Shown piece after piece: positions 1-7,147 of a DNA stretch of 55,496 nucleotides (positions within the stretch are counted from its first letter, which is position 1; the number at the start of each line of letters is the position of its first letter). The notes below the pieces were generated by a model, which saw only the letters and a list, made by a program, of their open reading frames with translations, made no database searches and had not been told where the DNA came from. Location of the stretch: positions 1-55,496 of the forward strand of contig CALWCH010000009.1 of the NCBI GenBank assembly GCA_944376335.1. The letters are read 5' to 3'. The translations under genes and the position numbers were made by a program. Source of the DNA: an uncultured Clostridia bacterium (lineage in GTDB: Bacteria; Bacillota; Clostridia; Christensenellales; Borkfalkiaceae).

Positions 1-43
1 CGCCCCGAACACGCAATTTTCACGCTGAAATGTCCAAAAGCAC

Positions 44-72
44 TTGACGAAACGCCCGAATACGGGTAAAAT
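44..72 (+). promoter_or_regulatory. Sigma-A promoter of the cyclophilin-like lipoprotein gene
   Basis: TTGACG at 44-49, a 17-base spacer and TAAAAT at 67-72. The leader contains a perfect 8-bp hairpin (CACGGTGC/GCACCGTG, 87-106) just upstream of the AGGAGG at 109-114; this could be structural or could modulate ribosome access. Confidence 0.65.
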
Positions 73-121
73 GTTGGTAATTACCGCACGGTGCAGCCGC
101 ACCGTGACAGGAGGTCATTTC

Positions 122-1003
122 GTGAAAAAGTTTCACCGCATGTTAGCCGTTGCCTCCGCCGCCGTCATCACGGCGACGGGTGTTGCCATGTTCACCGCGT
201 GCGACAGCGCAGAGCCCGAGATCGTCATCACCTACTCCTTCCTGGGCGAGAAATACGAAGTCGAATACACGCTCTCCCGCAAGGGCGCACCGCAGACGGT
301 GCAGCACTTCATCGAGCTTGCCGACGCCGACTACTACGACGGCACCTGCATCCATCACTATGTGGACGACGCCTTCCTCTACGGCGGCGCCTATGAGTGG
401 GATGAGGCGAGCGGCACCATCGTCGAAAAGGATTACTACGCGGCCGTCAAGGACCTCGACCTCACCCAGTCCGTCTACACCCTCGGCGAAAACGGCGAGC
501 CCGGCCAGCCCCTCTACACCGTGCGCGGCGAGTTCGAGGCCAACGGTGTCGAGGGCAACAGCAAGACGCTCTCGCACACGCAGGGCGCGCTCGCCATGTA
601 CTATACGAGCAAGGGCAGCAGCTCGGTGCGCGTCGGCACCATGCGCTCTGACGAGGGCGGCTATCAGGAGGGCGACTACTACGAGTACAACAGCGCCACC
701 TCCATGTTCTACACCTTCACGGGCTCGGGCACGCGTACCGATCTCGACGACTCCTACACCGTATTCGGCATGACGAGCGACTTTACGCAGATGCAGGAGC
801 TCCTCGACGCCATCAGTGAGTACATCGACACGCTCTCGGGCGCCGATGCCTTCGTCGAAACGGGCAAGTACTTCCTCAACCAATACGACCCGTACGACGC
901 CGTCACGGGCACCACGACCTTCTCGGGCGAGAACATTTCGGATGAGTACGACGTCCCCGTCGAACCCATCATCATCGAGTCCGTCGAAGTCATCAAGTAC
1001 TGA
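122..1003 (+). CDS. Cyclophilin-like lipoprotein (peptidyl-prolyl isomerase family)
   Basis: About 293 residues. I start it at GTG 122, because AGGAGG lies at 109-114 with 7-base spacing and the residues after it form a lipoprotein signal: K-K, a hydrophobic run, and lipobox FTAC with Cys27. After the lipid anchor, residues about 56-88 read APQTVQHFIELADADYYDG...FLYGG, the cyclophilin pattern (APKTVENF..L...YYDG..FHR....QGG). Cyclophilins isomerise Xaa-Pro bonds; this one would sit outside the membrane. The usual catalytic arginine of FHR appears replaced (IHHYV), so activity is doubtful and it may only keep the fold. It is monocistronic, between its own promoter and terminator. Confidence 0.7.
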   Translation: MKKFHRMLAVASAAVITATGVAMFTACDSAEPEIVITYSFLGEKYEVEYTLSRKGAPQTVQHFIELADADYYDGTCIHHYVDDAFLYGGAYEWDEASGTIVEKDYYAAVKDLDLTQSVYTLGENGEPGQPLYTVRGEFEANGVEGNSKTLSHTQGALAMYYTSKGSSSVRVGTMRSDEGGYQEGDYYEYNSATSMFYTFTGSGTRTDLDDSYTVFGMTSDFTQMQELLDAISEYIDTLSGADAFVETGKYFLNQYDPYDAVTGTTTFSGENISDEYDVPVEPIIIESVEVIKY

Positions 1004-1015
1004 TATCAACATGCA

Positions 1016-1040
1016 AGCCCCGCTCAGGCGGGGCTTTTTT
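1016..1040 (+). terminator. Intrinsic terminator after the lipoprotein gene
   Basis: The stem AGCCCCG/CGGGGCT with loop CTCAGG is followed directly by six T. Confidence 0.85.
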
Positions 1041-1062
1041 ACGCTCCTTCGGGGGCGCTCTT

Positions 1063-1935
1063 TTATTGCGCGACGATGTTCACCACCCGCCTCCCGTCCG
1101 TCTCCACCGTAAAATACCGCACGTCATAGATGCGCTCGCGGCGGGGATAGACGAGCCCCACCCTGTTCTCTTCATCGGTGAGCACGACGGAGACGAACTC
1201 CCCCAAATACTCCCTCAGCGCATCCCCGTCGAGTTCGGGCGCGAGGAAGGGGGAGGGGTCCAGCCCCAGGAGCACGCTCTCAAAGAGGGCGAGGGCAAAC
1301 GTCTGCGGCACGGGCGGCAGGGCAGTCTTTAAGCTGCACGCGGCAAGCTCGCCCCGCTCCCATTCGCAGAGCGCAGCGTGCCCGCGGCTGTCATGAAAGG
1401 GCACTTCGGCAATGAGCCGCGCCCCCGTCTCCACAACGTGCCCCTCCGATGAGATGAGCACCTCTCCCGCGCGCGAGATGAGGCAGAACCGCGTTTCGGT
1501 ATAGAGCAAAAACCCGTCGTCCTGCGGGGCGGCACGGCAGCCTTCGAGCGCGTCGTCGAGGGGCACAAGCACAAACCCCGCCTCCGTCTGTAAGTCTAAA
1601 AAGAGCCTCCCCTGCCTTAAGAGGGTGAGCCGCGCCCCGTTCACCGTCTCCTGCCACAAAATTTTCAGGCTCTGATCGGAGCGCATAAACCCGCTCACAG
1701 AGAGGGCGAAGCGCTCCCCGCCCAAACGGTACAAGGCCACCTCGGGCGGGGGCGAGAGAAAGAAGTCCTCGTCAATGCGAAAGCTCACGGGCAGATACCC
1801 CCCGAAGGGGGTGAGCGTACAGGAGAGCCCATCGGGCTCGAGCTCCAGCGAGCGCTCAAACGTGTCCACCATCCCCACCACCACGCCGCCCAGCGTAAGG
1901 ATGCACTTTCTCTCCGCCAAAAAATACACCTGCAT
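1063..1935 (-). CDS. Protein of unknown function
   Basis: About 290 residues, not recognised. I prefer the ATG at 1935 (MQVYFLAERK): a TTGACA-like -35 lies upstream on the minus strand (about 1970) with a weak -10, and the residues before it do not look like coding sequence. There is no signal peptide or membrane span. The composition suggests a beta-rich soluble fold with repeating short strands (for example LFLDLQTEAGFVLVPL and FLLYTETRFCLISRAGEVL), possibly a small propeller or sandwich. It converges on the lipoprotein gene and is divergent from the SANT-like regulator, so the pair may share a regulatory region. No function is proposed. Confidence 0.65.
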   Translation of the reverse strand: MQVYFLAERKCILTLGGVVVGMVDTFERSLELEPDGLSCTLTPFGGYLPVSFRIDEDFFLSPPPEVALYRLGGERFALSVSGFMRSDQSLKILWQETVNGARLTLLRQGRLFLDLQTEAGFVLVPLDDALEGCRAAPQDDGFLLYTETRFCLISRAGEVLISSEGHVVETGARLIAEVPFHDSRGHAALCEWERGELAACSLKTALPPVPQTFALALFESVLLGLDPSPFLAPELDGDALREYLGEFVSVVLTDEENRVGLVYPRRERIYDVRYFTVETDGRRVVNIVAQ

Positions 1936-2033
1936 ACCGCTATTAGATGTATAAACGCACAAAATTATGTCAATACGAAGAACAGCCCCTGCATGAAACA
2001 AGCGAATGACGCAGGGCAAATATGGAGGCAGGC

Positions 2034-2606
2034 ATGAACAAGATCAACGGCTACACGGAAGAAGAGGCGGCGGGGCTCATCGAGTATATCTATTCGGGAA
2101 AATGCGCGGGCAAAACGCTCTCGTACCTCTTCGAAACGTACGGAAGGGCGCACAGCCGCGCCAAGGGCAGCGTAAGAAACTACTACTACGCCCTCTTAAA
2201 GCGGCAGAACGACGAGCGCGTGCAGAAAATGCTCGAGGGCAAGGACCTCGCTGCGGCAAAGGTGATGCCCTTCACGGAGGAGGAGACGGACGAGATGCTG
2301 AAAAGCATCTTCCGCGAGCGCGCCAAGGGCTGCTCCGTGCGCCGCGCCATCTTCCTTGCGGCGGAGGGCGACGAAAAGAAAATGCTCCGCATGCAGAACA
2401 AGTACCGCAACCTCTTAAAGAAGCAGCCCGAGCGGCTGGAAAAGGCCGCGCGCGAGGCGGGCATGCCCCCGCAGAGCGAATTTCTGCAAAAACGGCTGGA
2501 GCAGGAGATCGACGCCCTCTACGAGCGCATCGCAGAGAGCCTGCGCCGCGAAAACGAGCTGCTCCGCGAAGAATTGGAAAAATTACGAAGCGAACGCGGC
2601 GAATAA
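2034..2606 (+). CDS. Tandem Myb/SANT-like regulator, RsfA-like
   Basis: 190 residues from ATG 2034; GGAGG at 2024-2028 decides this start over the ATG at 2022. Two similar blocks are visible: residues about 5-55 (YTEEEAAGLIEYIYSG ... VRNYYYALL) and about 80-130 (FTEEETDEMLKSIF ... QNKYRNLL). Each has the spacing of a Myb/SANT helix-turn-helix. The C-terminus, from about residue 135, is a charged coiled coil (ELLREELEKLRSE). Tandem SANT-like proteins with coiled-coil tails occur in spore-formers, where RsfA is a prespore regulator; a sporulation role here is inference only. The tiny membrane protein gene follows 64 bases downstream. Confidence 0.55.
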   Translation: MNKINGYTEEEAAGLIEYIYSGKCAGKTLSYLFETYGRAHSRAKGSVRNYYYALLKRQNDERVQKMLEGKDLAAAKVMPFTEEETDEMLKSIFRERAKGCSVRRAIFLAAEGDEKKMLRMQNKYRNLLKKQPERLEKAAREAGMPPQSEFLQKRLEQEIDALYERIAESLRRENELLREELEKLRSERGE

Positions 2607-2670
2607 CACGCCTCGACCCTTCACAAGCTGAAAAAGGCGGAAACTTCCGCCATAAGGAGAAAAAGTACAC

Positions 2671-2841
2671 ATGGAAAAGATGTTTTGTCTGGGGCTCGCG
2701 ATGGGCGCGCTCGGCGGCGCACTCATCGTCGCCAACAGCTGCAAGATGCGCTCGCTCGTCAAAAAGAGCCAGGAGGACTTTTTAGACAAAGTCAACGAAA
2801 TCGTCGACGATCGCTTGGAAGATATGGAAAAGAAAAAATAA
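2671..2841 (+). CDS. Small single-span membrane protein (56 residues)
   Basis: An AAGGAGA ribosome site lies about 11 bases before ATG 2671. Residues 4-22 form a Gly/Ala-rich hydrophobic segment (LGLAMGALGGALIVANSC), and a charged helix rich in D, E and K follows (FLDKVNEIVDDRLEDME). This layout is typical of YtxH-like small membrane proteins with a cytoplasmic helical tail. It probably shares a transcript with the SANT-like gene. Function unknown. Confidence 0.6.
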   Translation: MEKMFCLGLAMGALGGALIVANSCKMRSLVKKSQEDFLDKVNEIVDDRLEDMEKKK

Positions 2842-2883
2842 TTCACGCAAATCTTTCCGCTCTGGCGAAAATATTTGCGTGAA
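2842..2883 (+). repeat. 11-bp perfect hairpin between a gene and repeat module copy 1
   Basis: TTCACGCAAAT at 2842-2852 pairs perfectly with ATTTGCGTGAA at 2873-2883. There is no T-run, so it is not an obvious terminator. It abuts the plus-strand promoter of module copy 1. Copy 2 has an analogous 12-bp hairpin (19819-19848) at the same relative place, so a hairpin here seems to be part of the module. Confidence 0.6.
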
Positions 2884-2888
2884 CACGG

Positions 2889-2917
2889 TTGACAAACCAG
2901 CCATTTGGTGATAAACT
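2889..2917 (+). promoter_or_regulatory. Promoter of the antisense-like RNA, module copy 1
   Basis: TTGACA at 2889-2894, a 17-base spacer, and TAAACT at 2912-2917. The sequence around it is shared with copy 2 at 19860-19888. Confidence 0.7.
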
Positions 2918-2923
2918 AAAGGA

Positions 2924-3015
2924 GCAACAGAGGGATACCGTTCAGCGGTTAGCCTCGGCCGTTATTTAAAATAACCGTCACCTCGAGCTACCAACTAAAG
3001 GGCGGTTATTTTTTT
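2924..3015 (+). ncRNA. Predicted small RNA converging on the 34-residue ORF, copy 1
   Basis: The predicted transcript is about 92 nt and has no open frame. It starts about 7 nt after the -10 box. The 5' part folds as GAGG-ACCG-loop-CGGT-CCTC (2930-2956). It ends in a hairpin (2969-2979 with 3001-3011) followed by seven T. That terminator overlaps the 3' end of the minus-strand peptide gene and also works as a terminator on that strand. The pattern suggests an antisense regulator; this is inference. Confidence 0.55.
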
Positions 3016-3110
3016 ATGCGAATGATGATCATTGTCTTAGTGACTGTGACCGAAGAGAGAAGGCCTTTCTTCTTCAAAATGCGAAGAAGAAGGATCAGCT
3101 CCTTTTTCAT
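3006..3110 (-). CDS. 34-residue Lys/Ile-rich peptide, toxin-like, copy 1
   Basis: ATG at 3110 on the minus strand lies just behind a near-perfect AAGGAGGTGAT ribosome site. The peptide begins MKKELILLLRILKKKG and ends TMIIIRIKK; it is strongly basic and amphipathic, with no clean membrane span. The stop codon lies inside the stem of the shared terminator. The frame differs from copy 2 by one synonymous base. Unlike copy 2, I see no TTGACA/TATAAT promoter upstream: the sequence that would hold it has been replaced by a dispersed repeat starting near 3187, so this copy may be silent. The family is unknown to me. Confidence 0.5.
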   Translation of the reverse strand: MKKELILLLRILKKKGLLSSVTVTKTMIIIRIKK

Positions 3111-3186
3111 TAGCATCACCTCCTTGTCGGGAAATTTTCATTCCCCCCTTATCAAGGAGGCGAACCGCCTACGGCACCTCTGATGA

Positions 3187-3322
3187 TTTCTTTCGCGAAA
3201 ATCTTTTACTTCGTAAAATCTTTCCGCGAGGGGTGAACCATCAACAGCTCTTTACCCCGTCGCCCGCGCACCCTATTGTTCTCAAAGACAATAAGCCCGA
3301 AGTGTCGGGCAAATTGGGTCCT
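3187..3322 (+). repeat. Dispersed structured repeat, copy a
   Basis: This unit of about 130 bp recurs at 19291-19420 (+) and 20487-20625 (-). It starts with hairpin CGCGAAAATCTTTTA ... TAAAATCTTTCCGCG, then AGGGGTGA, a variable middle, then AATAAGCCCGAAGTGTCGGGC with hairpin CCCGA/TCGGG, then CAAATTGGG. Sequence downstream to about 3385 (AAGCGTGGTTTTGCTTG...) matches the inverted partial copy at 19508-19590. No credible protein is encoded. Confidence 0.7.
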
Positions 3323-3418
3323 GCTGCGCAAAAGCGTGGTTTTGCTTGCAGAATTATTTCAGGGAACGCCCGTTCGGGAGCGCGCCAAAGCGCGGTTTTT
3401 CAGGCTTTCAAAAAAGGC

Positions 3419-3447
3419 TTGCGTTTGCGGGAAAAATATGCTACAAT
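3419..3447 (+). promoter_or_regulatory. Promoter of ruvX, leaderless arrangement
   Basis: TTGCGT at 3419-3424, 17 bases, TACAAT at 3442-3447, then only CAAGGC before ATG 3454. Transcription would begin at or next to the start codon. Confidence 0.65.
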
Positions 3448-3453
3448 CAAGGC

Positions 3454-4242
3454 ATGACCCAAAGGATCGTCGCATTGGATATCGGGGATAAGCGCATCGG
3501 CGTTGCGTACAGCGACCCGTTCGGCGAATACGCCGTGCCCGGGGATACCTACTTCCGCACGGGCGACTTTGCCCGCGATATTCAGGCCATCAAGGAGCTA
3601 ATTGAGCGCGAGTTCGCCTCCGAAGTCGTCTGCGGGCTGCCTCTCAACGCCGACGGCACCGAGAGCGTCCAGACGAGAAAGACGCAGAGGTTTATCGCCG
3701 CCCTCCGCGAGGCGCTTACTATCCCCGTTTTCGAGGAAGACGAGCGCTATACGACGCGGGAAGCGCGGCGCGACCTTGTTGCAACGGGCGTCAGTACCAA
3801 AAAGGACAAGGGCAAGAAGCACATCGATTCGCTCGCGGCGGCGTACATCCTCGAAGGGTACCTTGCAAAACGCAAAAAGGAGAAAAAAAGCATGAGTCTC
3901 AAGGAAGAGAACAACGAGTACGAGGACGGCGAGAACATCGTCGAGCTCATCGACGAGGACGGCAACACGCTGCGCTATGAGCACGTCGGCACCATCGAAT
4001 ACAAGGGCGAGTGGTACTGCTTCTTCACGCCCATTCTCAACGTCGAAGAGGCCGATGAGGCCGACGAGGACGAGGGCGAGGAAGTCGCCGTGTTCCGTCT
4101 CGTGGGCGATGAGGACGACGAGCACCTCGAGATCGTCGAAGACGACGCGCTCCTCGACGAAGTGTTCGCCGAATTCTGCAACCAGTACGAGGACAGCGAG
4201 GACGCCGACGAAGCGGCGATGCTCGAGCCGGACGAGGAATAA
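3454..4242 (+). CDS. ruvX: RuvX (YqgF) Holliday-junction-resolvase-like nuclease fused to a DUF1292 domain
   Basis: 262 residues. Residues 1-146 are a complete YqgF/RuvX RNase H-like fold: D9 in ALDIGDKRIGVA, VCGLPLNADGTE, the EDERYTTREA block and a late Asp in HIDSLAAAYILEGYL. Known roles are 16S rRNA processing or Holliday junction resolution. The frame then runs without a stop into an acidic DUF1292 (YrzB-like) domain (VELIDEDGNTLRYEHVGTIEYKGEWYCFF). In most Firmicutes these are two adjacent genes. An internal ATG at 3892, preceded by AAAAAGGAGA, lies exactly at the domain boundary, so free DUF1292 protein may also be made. The Fur-family gene follows one base after the stop. Confidence 0.85.
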   Translation: MTQRIVALDIGDKRIGVAYSDPFGEYAVPGDTYFRTGDFARDIQAIKELIEREFASEVVCGLPLNADGTESVQTRKTQRFIAALREALTIPVFEEDERYTTREARRDLVATGVSTKKDKGKKHIDSLAAAYILEGYLAKRKKEKKSMSLKEENNEYEDGENIVELIDEDGNTLRYEHVGTIEYKGEWYCFFTPILNVEEADEADEDEGEEVAVFRLVGDEDDEHLEIVEDDALLDEVFAEFCNQYEDSEDADEAAMLEPDEE

Positions 4243-4243
4243 C

Positions 4244-4636
4244 ATGGTCGCACGCCGCCGCGAGGGGAGCATGCCGCAGGAGCGCCGCACCGCGCAGAAG
4301 GAGGCCGTCTTTTCGGCCGTCCATGCGCTCGACCACCCTTCGGCAGCCGAGGTCTACGAATATCTCAAGGGCAGAGGATCCGCGGTCAGCCGCGGGACGG
4401 TCTTCCGCGTCCTCTCGTCCTTTTCCGAGAACGGCAAACTCAAAAAGCTCCACCTTTTGGGCGACGAGGCGCACTACGACTTCAACACTTCCCCGCATGC
4501 GCACGCGCACTGCCGCGTCTGCGGAAGGGTGTGGGATATCTCCGCCGCCCTCTCTCCCGCCCTCCCCGAGGGCTTCTCTCCCGAAGAGAGCGAGCTGGAA
4601 ATTTCCGGCGTCTGCGCCGCCTGCCGCAAGGGGTAA
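4244..4636 (+). CDS. Fur-family metalloregulator (Fur/PerR/Zur type)
   Basis: 130 residues. The N-terminal winged helix is clear (QKEAVFSAVHALDHPSAAEV, SRGTVFRVLSSF). The C-terminal dimerisation half has the HAHAHCRVCG metal ligands, and the paired structural zinc cysteines CRVC and CAAC. Fur proteins repress iron, zinc or peroxide genes; the subtype cannot be read here. ATG 4244 follows the ruvX stop by one base; ATG 4271 with GAGGGG before it is an alternative start. Co-transcription with ruvX is likely. Confidence 0.85.
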   Translation: MVARRREGSMPQERRTAQKEAVFSAVHALDHPSAAEVYEYLKGRGSAVSRGTVFRVLSSFSENGKLKKLHLLGDEAHYDFNTSPHAHAHCRVCGRVWDISAALSPALPEGFSPEESELEISGVCAACRKG

Positions 4637-4679
4637 CGCGAGAAAATCAAGCAATTTTACAAAATCTTCCGAAAAATGC

Positions 4680-4708
4680 TTGCCATTTTCCTCTCTTTCT
4701 GTTATGAT
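4680..4708 (+). promoter_or_regulatory. Promoter of the leuA T-box transcript
   Basis: TTGCCA at 4680-4685, a 17-base spacer, TATGAT at 4703-4708. Confidence 0.65.
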
Positions 4709-4714
4709 AGGACT

Positions 4715-4972
4715 TAGATAACGCGAAGAAGCGGAGCAGTAACCTCTTTTTCTTTCTTTCAGAGAGCCGCCGTTGGGTGCGAGGCGGCAGAAGGGGAGGG
4801 GCGAACTCACCGCCGAGCGGTCCGCCCGAACAGGCAGTAAGGCGGAACGGCTTCCCCCGTTATAGGGAGAGGATATGGTTGTATCCCGTAAGCGGCGGGT
4901 ATTTTCCCGCAATAAGAGTGGTACCGCGCGAATTCCGCGTCTCTTGCACAAGAGGCGCGGCTTATTTTTTAT
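4715..4972 (+). promoter_or_regulatory. T-box riboswitch, leucine-type
   Basis: The leader has the standard T-box landmarks: GAAGCGGAGCAGTAACC near the 5' end, AGAGAGCCGCCG in stem I, and the T-box AATAAGAGTGGTACCGCG at 4911-4928. A terminator follows (CCGCGTCTCTT/AAGAGGCGCGG plus T-run, 4935-4970). The candidate specifier is CTC (Leu) at 4806-4808 in GGCGAACTCACCGCC, which agrees with leuA downstream. Uncharged tRNA-Leu would stabilise the antiterminator and switch on leucine synthesis. Confidence 0.92.
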
Positions 4973-4987
4973 GTAGAGGAGGGACTC

Positions 4988-6652
4988 ATGCAAAACAGCA
5001 AATATCAGAAGCAGTTTATTTTGCCGCCCGAGCGCTGCATGGACTGGGCGGAGAAGGACATGGTAAAACGCGCACCCGTCTGGTGCAGCGTCGATCTTCG
5101 CGACGGCAACCAGGCACTCATCGAACCGATGAGCCTCGAGACCAAGCTCGAGTTCTTCAAATTGCTCCTTCGCGTCGGCTTCAAGGAGATCGAGGTGGGC
5201 TTCCCCGCGGCGAGCGAGACGGAGTACGCCTTCCTGCGCGCCCTCATCGAGCAAAACCTCATCCCCGACGACGTCACCATCCAGGTTTTAACGCAGGCGC
5301 GCGAGCACATCATCCGCCGCACCTTCGAGGCCGTCAAGGGCGCCAAAAACGTCATCGTCCACGTCTACAATTCGACCTCCGTCGCCCAGCGCGAACAGGT
5401 CTTCAAGAAGTCCAAGGAAGAAGTCAAACAAATCGCCGTCGATGGCGCAAAACTACTGAAGGAGCTCACCGAGCAGGCGGGGGAGCAGTACCGCTTCGAA
5501 TATTCCCCCGAGAGCTTCACGGGCACCGAGCCCGACTATGCGCTCGAAGTCGTCAACGCCGTTTTGGACGTCTGGCAGCCCACGGCAGACAGGAAGGCGA
5601 TCATCAACCTTCCCTCCACGGTGGAGAACGCCATGCCGCACGTGTATGCACAGCAGATCGAATACATGCACAAGCACATGAAGTACCGCGAGAACGTCGT
5701 CCTCTCGCTCCACCCCCACAACGACCGCGGCACGGGCGTTGCCACGGCGGAGTTCGGCCTTCTCGCCGGTGCCGACCGCGTCGAGGGCACCTTATTTGGC
5801 AACGGGGAGCGCACGGGCAATTGCGACGTCGTCACCCTCGCCATGAACATGTACTCGCAGGGCGTCGACCCCGGGCTCAACTTTTCCGACATGCCCGACA
5901 TCGCCGATGCCTACGAGCAGTTCACCCGCCTCAAAGTCTCTCCCCGTCAGCCGTATGCGGGCGAGCTCGTCTTTGCTGCCTTCTCGGGCTCCCATCAGGA
6001 CGCCATCGCCAAGGGCATGCACTGGCGCGCCGAGCACGGCGGCGGCGTTTGGAATGTTCCCTACCTTCCCATCGACCCGCAGGACGTCGGCCGCATCTAC
6101 GATTCCGACGTCATCCGCATCAATTCCCAGTCGGGCAAGGGGGGCGTGGGGTACGTCCTCGAGCAGTGCTACGACATCAAGCTCCCCTCCAAGATGCGCG
6201 AATCGATGAGCGCCCTTGCAAAGCACGTCTCGGATACGCAGCACAAGGAGCTCAAGCCGCAGGAACTCTTCAAGCTCTTCTGCGATAAGTTCTTGAGCGC
6301 CCGCTCCCGCTTCGACCTCGGCGAGGTGCACTACAAGCAGGAGCACGGCATCACCGCCTTCGTGGAAATTAAAGACGGCAACGACTCCGTCACCGTCACC
6401 GCAACGGGCAACGGCCGCCTCGACGCCGTCTCCAACGCTCTCAAGCAGTACTTCGGCGTTGACTATAACCTCACGGGCTACGAACAGCACGCGCTCGCCT
6501 CGGGCTCGTTTGCGCAGGCCATTTCCTATATCGCCGTCGAAAAGGACGGCAAGCTCTATTGGGGCGCAGGGGAGAACAGCGACATCATCCGCTCCTCCGT
6601 CTATGCCCTCATCTCCGCCCTCAACAACTATTTCGAGAGCCGCGGCAACTGA
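4988..6652 (+). CDS. leuA: 2-isopropylmalate synthase
   Basis: 554 residues, the length of the long (type 2, yeast-like) LeuA group. It catalyses acetyl-CoA plus 2-ketoisovalerate to 2-isopropylmalate, the first committed leucine step. Visible motifs are SVDLRDGNQAL (metal and substrate site, about residue 35), EVGFPAASETE, LHPHNDRGTG with the metal-binding histidines, GERTGNCDVV, and a C-terminal LeuA regulatory domain from about residue 440 that normally confers leucine feedback inhibition. The ribosome site GAGGAGGG precedes ATG 4988. It stands alone behind the T-box; leuBCD are not in the window. Confidence 0.95.
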   Translation: MQNSKYQKQFILPPERCMDWAEKDMVKRAPVWCSVDLRDGNQALIEPMSLETKLEFFKLLLRVGFKEIEVGFPAASETEYAFLRALIEQNLIPDDVTIQVLTQAREHIIRRTFEAVKGAKNVIVHVYNSTSVAQREQVFKKSKEEVKQIAVDGAKLLKELTEQAGEQYRFEYSPESFTGTEPDYALEVVNAVLDVWQPTADRKAIINLPSTVENAMPHVYAQQIEYMHKHMKYRENVVLSLHPHNDRGTGVATAEFGLLAGADRVEGTLFGNGERTGNCDVVTLAMNMYSQGVDPGLNFSDMPDIADAYEQFTRLKVSPRQPYAGELVFAAFSGSHQDAIAKGMHWRAEHGGGVWNVPYLPIDPQDVGRIYDSDVIRINSQSGKGGVGYVLEQCYDIKLPSKMRESMSALAKHVSDTQHKELKPQELFKLFCDKFLSARSRFDLGEVHYKQEHGITAFVEIKDGNDSVTVTATGNGRLDAVSNALKQYFGVDYNLTGYEQHALASGSFAQAISYIAVEKDGKLYWGAGENSDIIRSSVYALISALNNYFESRGN

Positions 6653-6664
6653 CCTTTCAAGCAA

Positions 6665-6698
6665 CGGCGCCGCTTTCCCCCGCGGCGCCGCAAATTTT
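6665..6698 (+). terminator. Terminator after leuA
   Basis: CGGCGCCGC/GCGGCGCCG hairpin followed by AAATTTT. The T-run is short, so efficiency is uncertain. Confidence 0.6.
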
Positions 6699-6722
6699 AT
6701 CAAAAAACTTTTCCTCAACCCC

Positions 6723-6756
6723 TTGACAAGGTACCATCTGTATGATACAATACAGA
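6723..6756 (+). promoter_or_regulatory. Promoter with overlapping palindromic operator for the GntR-ABC operon
   Basis: TTGACA at 6723-6728, a 17-base spacer, TACAAT at 6746-6751. A palindrome TCTGTAT-6-ATACAGA (6737-6743 and 6750-6756) covers the -10 box. YtrA-type GntR regulators usually repress their own operon, so this is the likely autoregulatory operator. Confidence 0.7.
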
Positions 6757-6787
6757 CAAAGGTACAGATAAAACAGAGAATGTGCAC

Positions 6788-7135
6788 ATGGAAATTATTC
6801 TGACCGGAAGAAAAAGCATCTACGAAGAGATCAAAGAGACCGTCGAGCGCTACATCGCCCTCGGGGTCATCAAGGAGGGAGACCGCCTTCCCAGCGTCCG
6901 CACGCTGGCGCTAAAACTCGGCATCAACCCCAACACCGTCGCACGGGCGTACTATGCCCTCGAGGACGAGGGAATTTTGCGCTCCATTCCCAAAAAGGGC
7001 GTGTTCGCCTGCGGGGCGAAAAAGCACGACCCTGCGCGGGAGGAGCTCAAGGCCAAGCTCGTTCTCTGCCGCGACGCGGGGCTCACAAAAGAGGATGCCC
7101 TCGCCCTCGTCGAGGAAGTCTTTCAAGAAAACTAA
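6788..7135 (+). CDS. GntR-family regulator, YtrA subfamily
   Basis: 115 residues. It has an N-terminal winged helix (IYEEIKETVERYI, GDRLPSVRTLALKLGINPNTVARAYYALEDEGIL) and only a short C-terminal helix pair, as in the YtrA group. Such proteins bind DNA as dimers and control an adjacent ABC transporter. ATG 6788 is preferred over GTG 6782; neither has a strong ribosome site. It is followed 12 bases later by the ATPase gene. Confidence 0.9.
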   Translation: MEIILTGRKSIYEEIKETVERYIALGVIKEGDRLPSVRTLALKLGINPNTVARAYYALEDEGILRSIPKKGVFACGAKKHDPAREELKAKLVLCRDAGLTKEDALALVEEVFQEN

Positions 7136-7147
7136 TTCGGAGTCATT

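Noticed and set aside
143-1012. A 289-residue minus-strand frame opposite the lipoprotein gene
   Set aside because: Low-complexity Val/Asp/Gly composition; the opposite frame has a promoter, ribosome site, lipobox and a family motif.
4037-5254. A 405-codon minus-strand frame over fur and the T-box
   Set aside because: It reads backwards through the fur gene, the T-box and the start of leuA, all of which have independent evidence.
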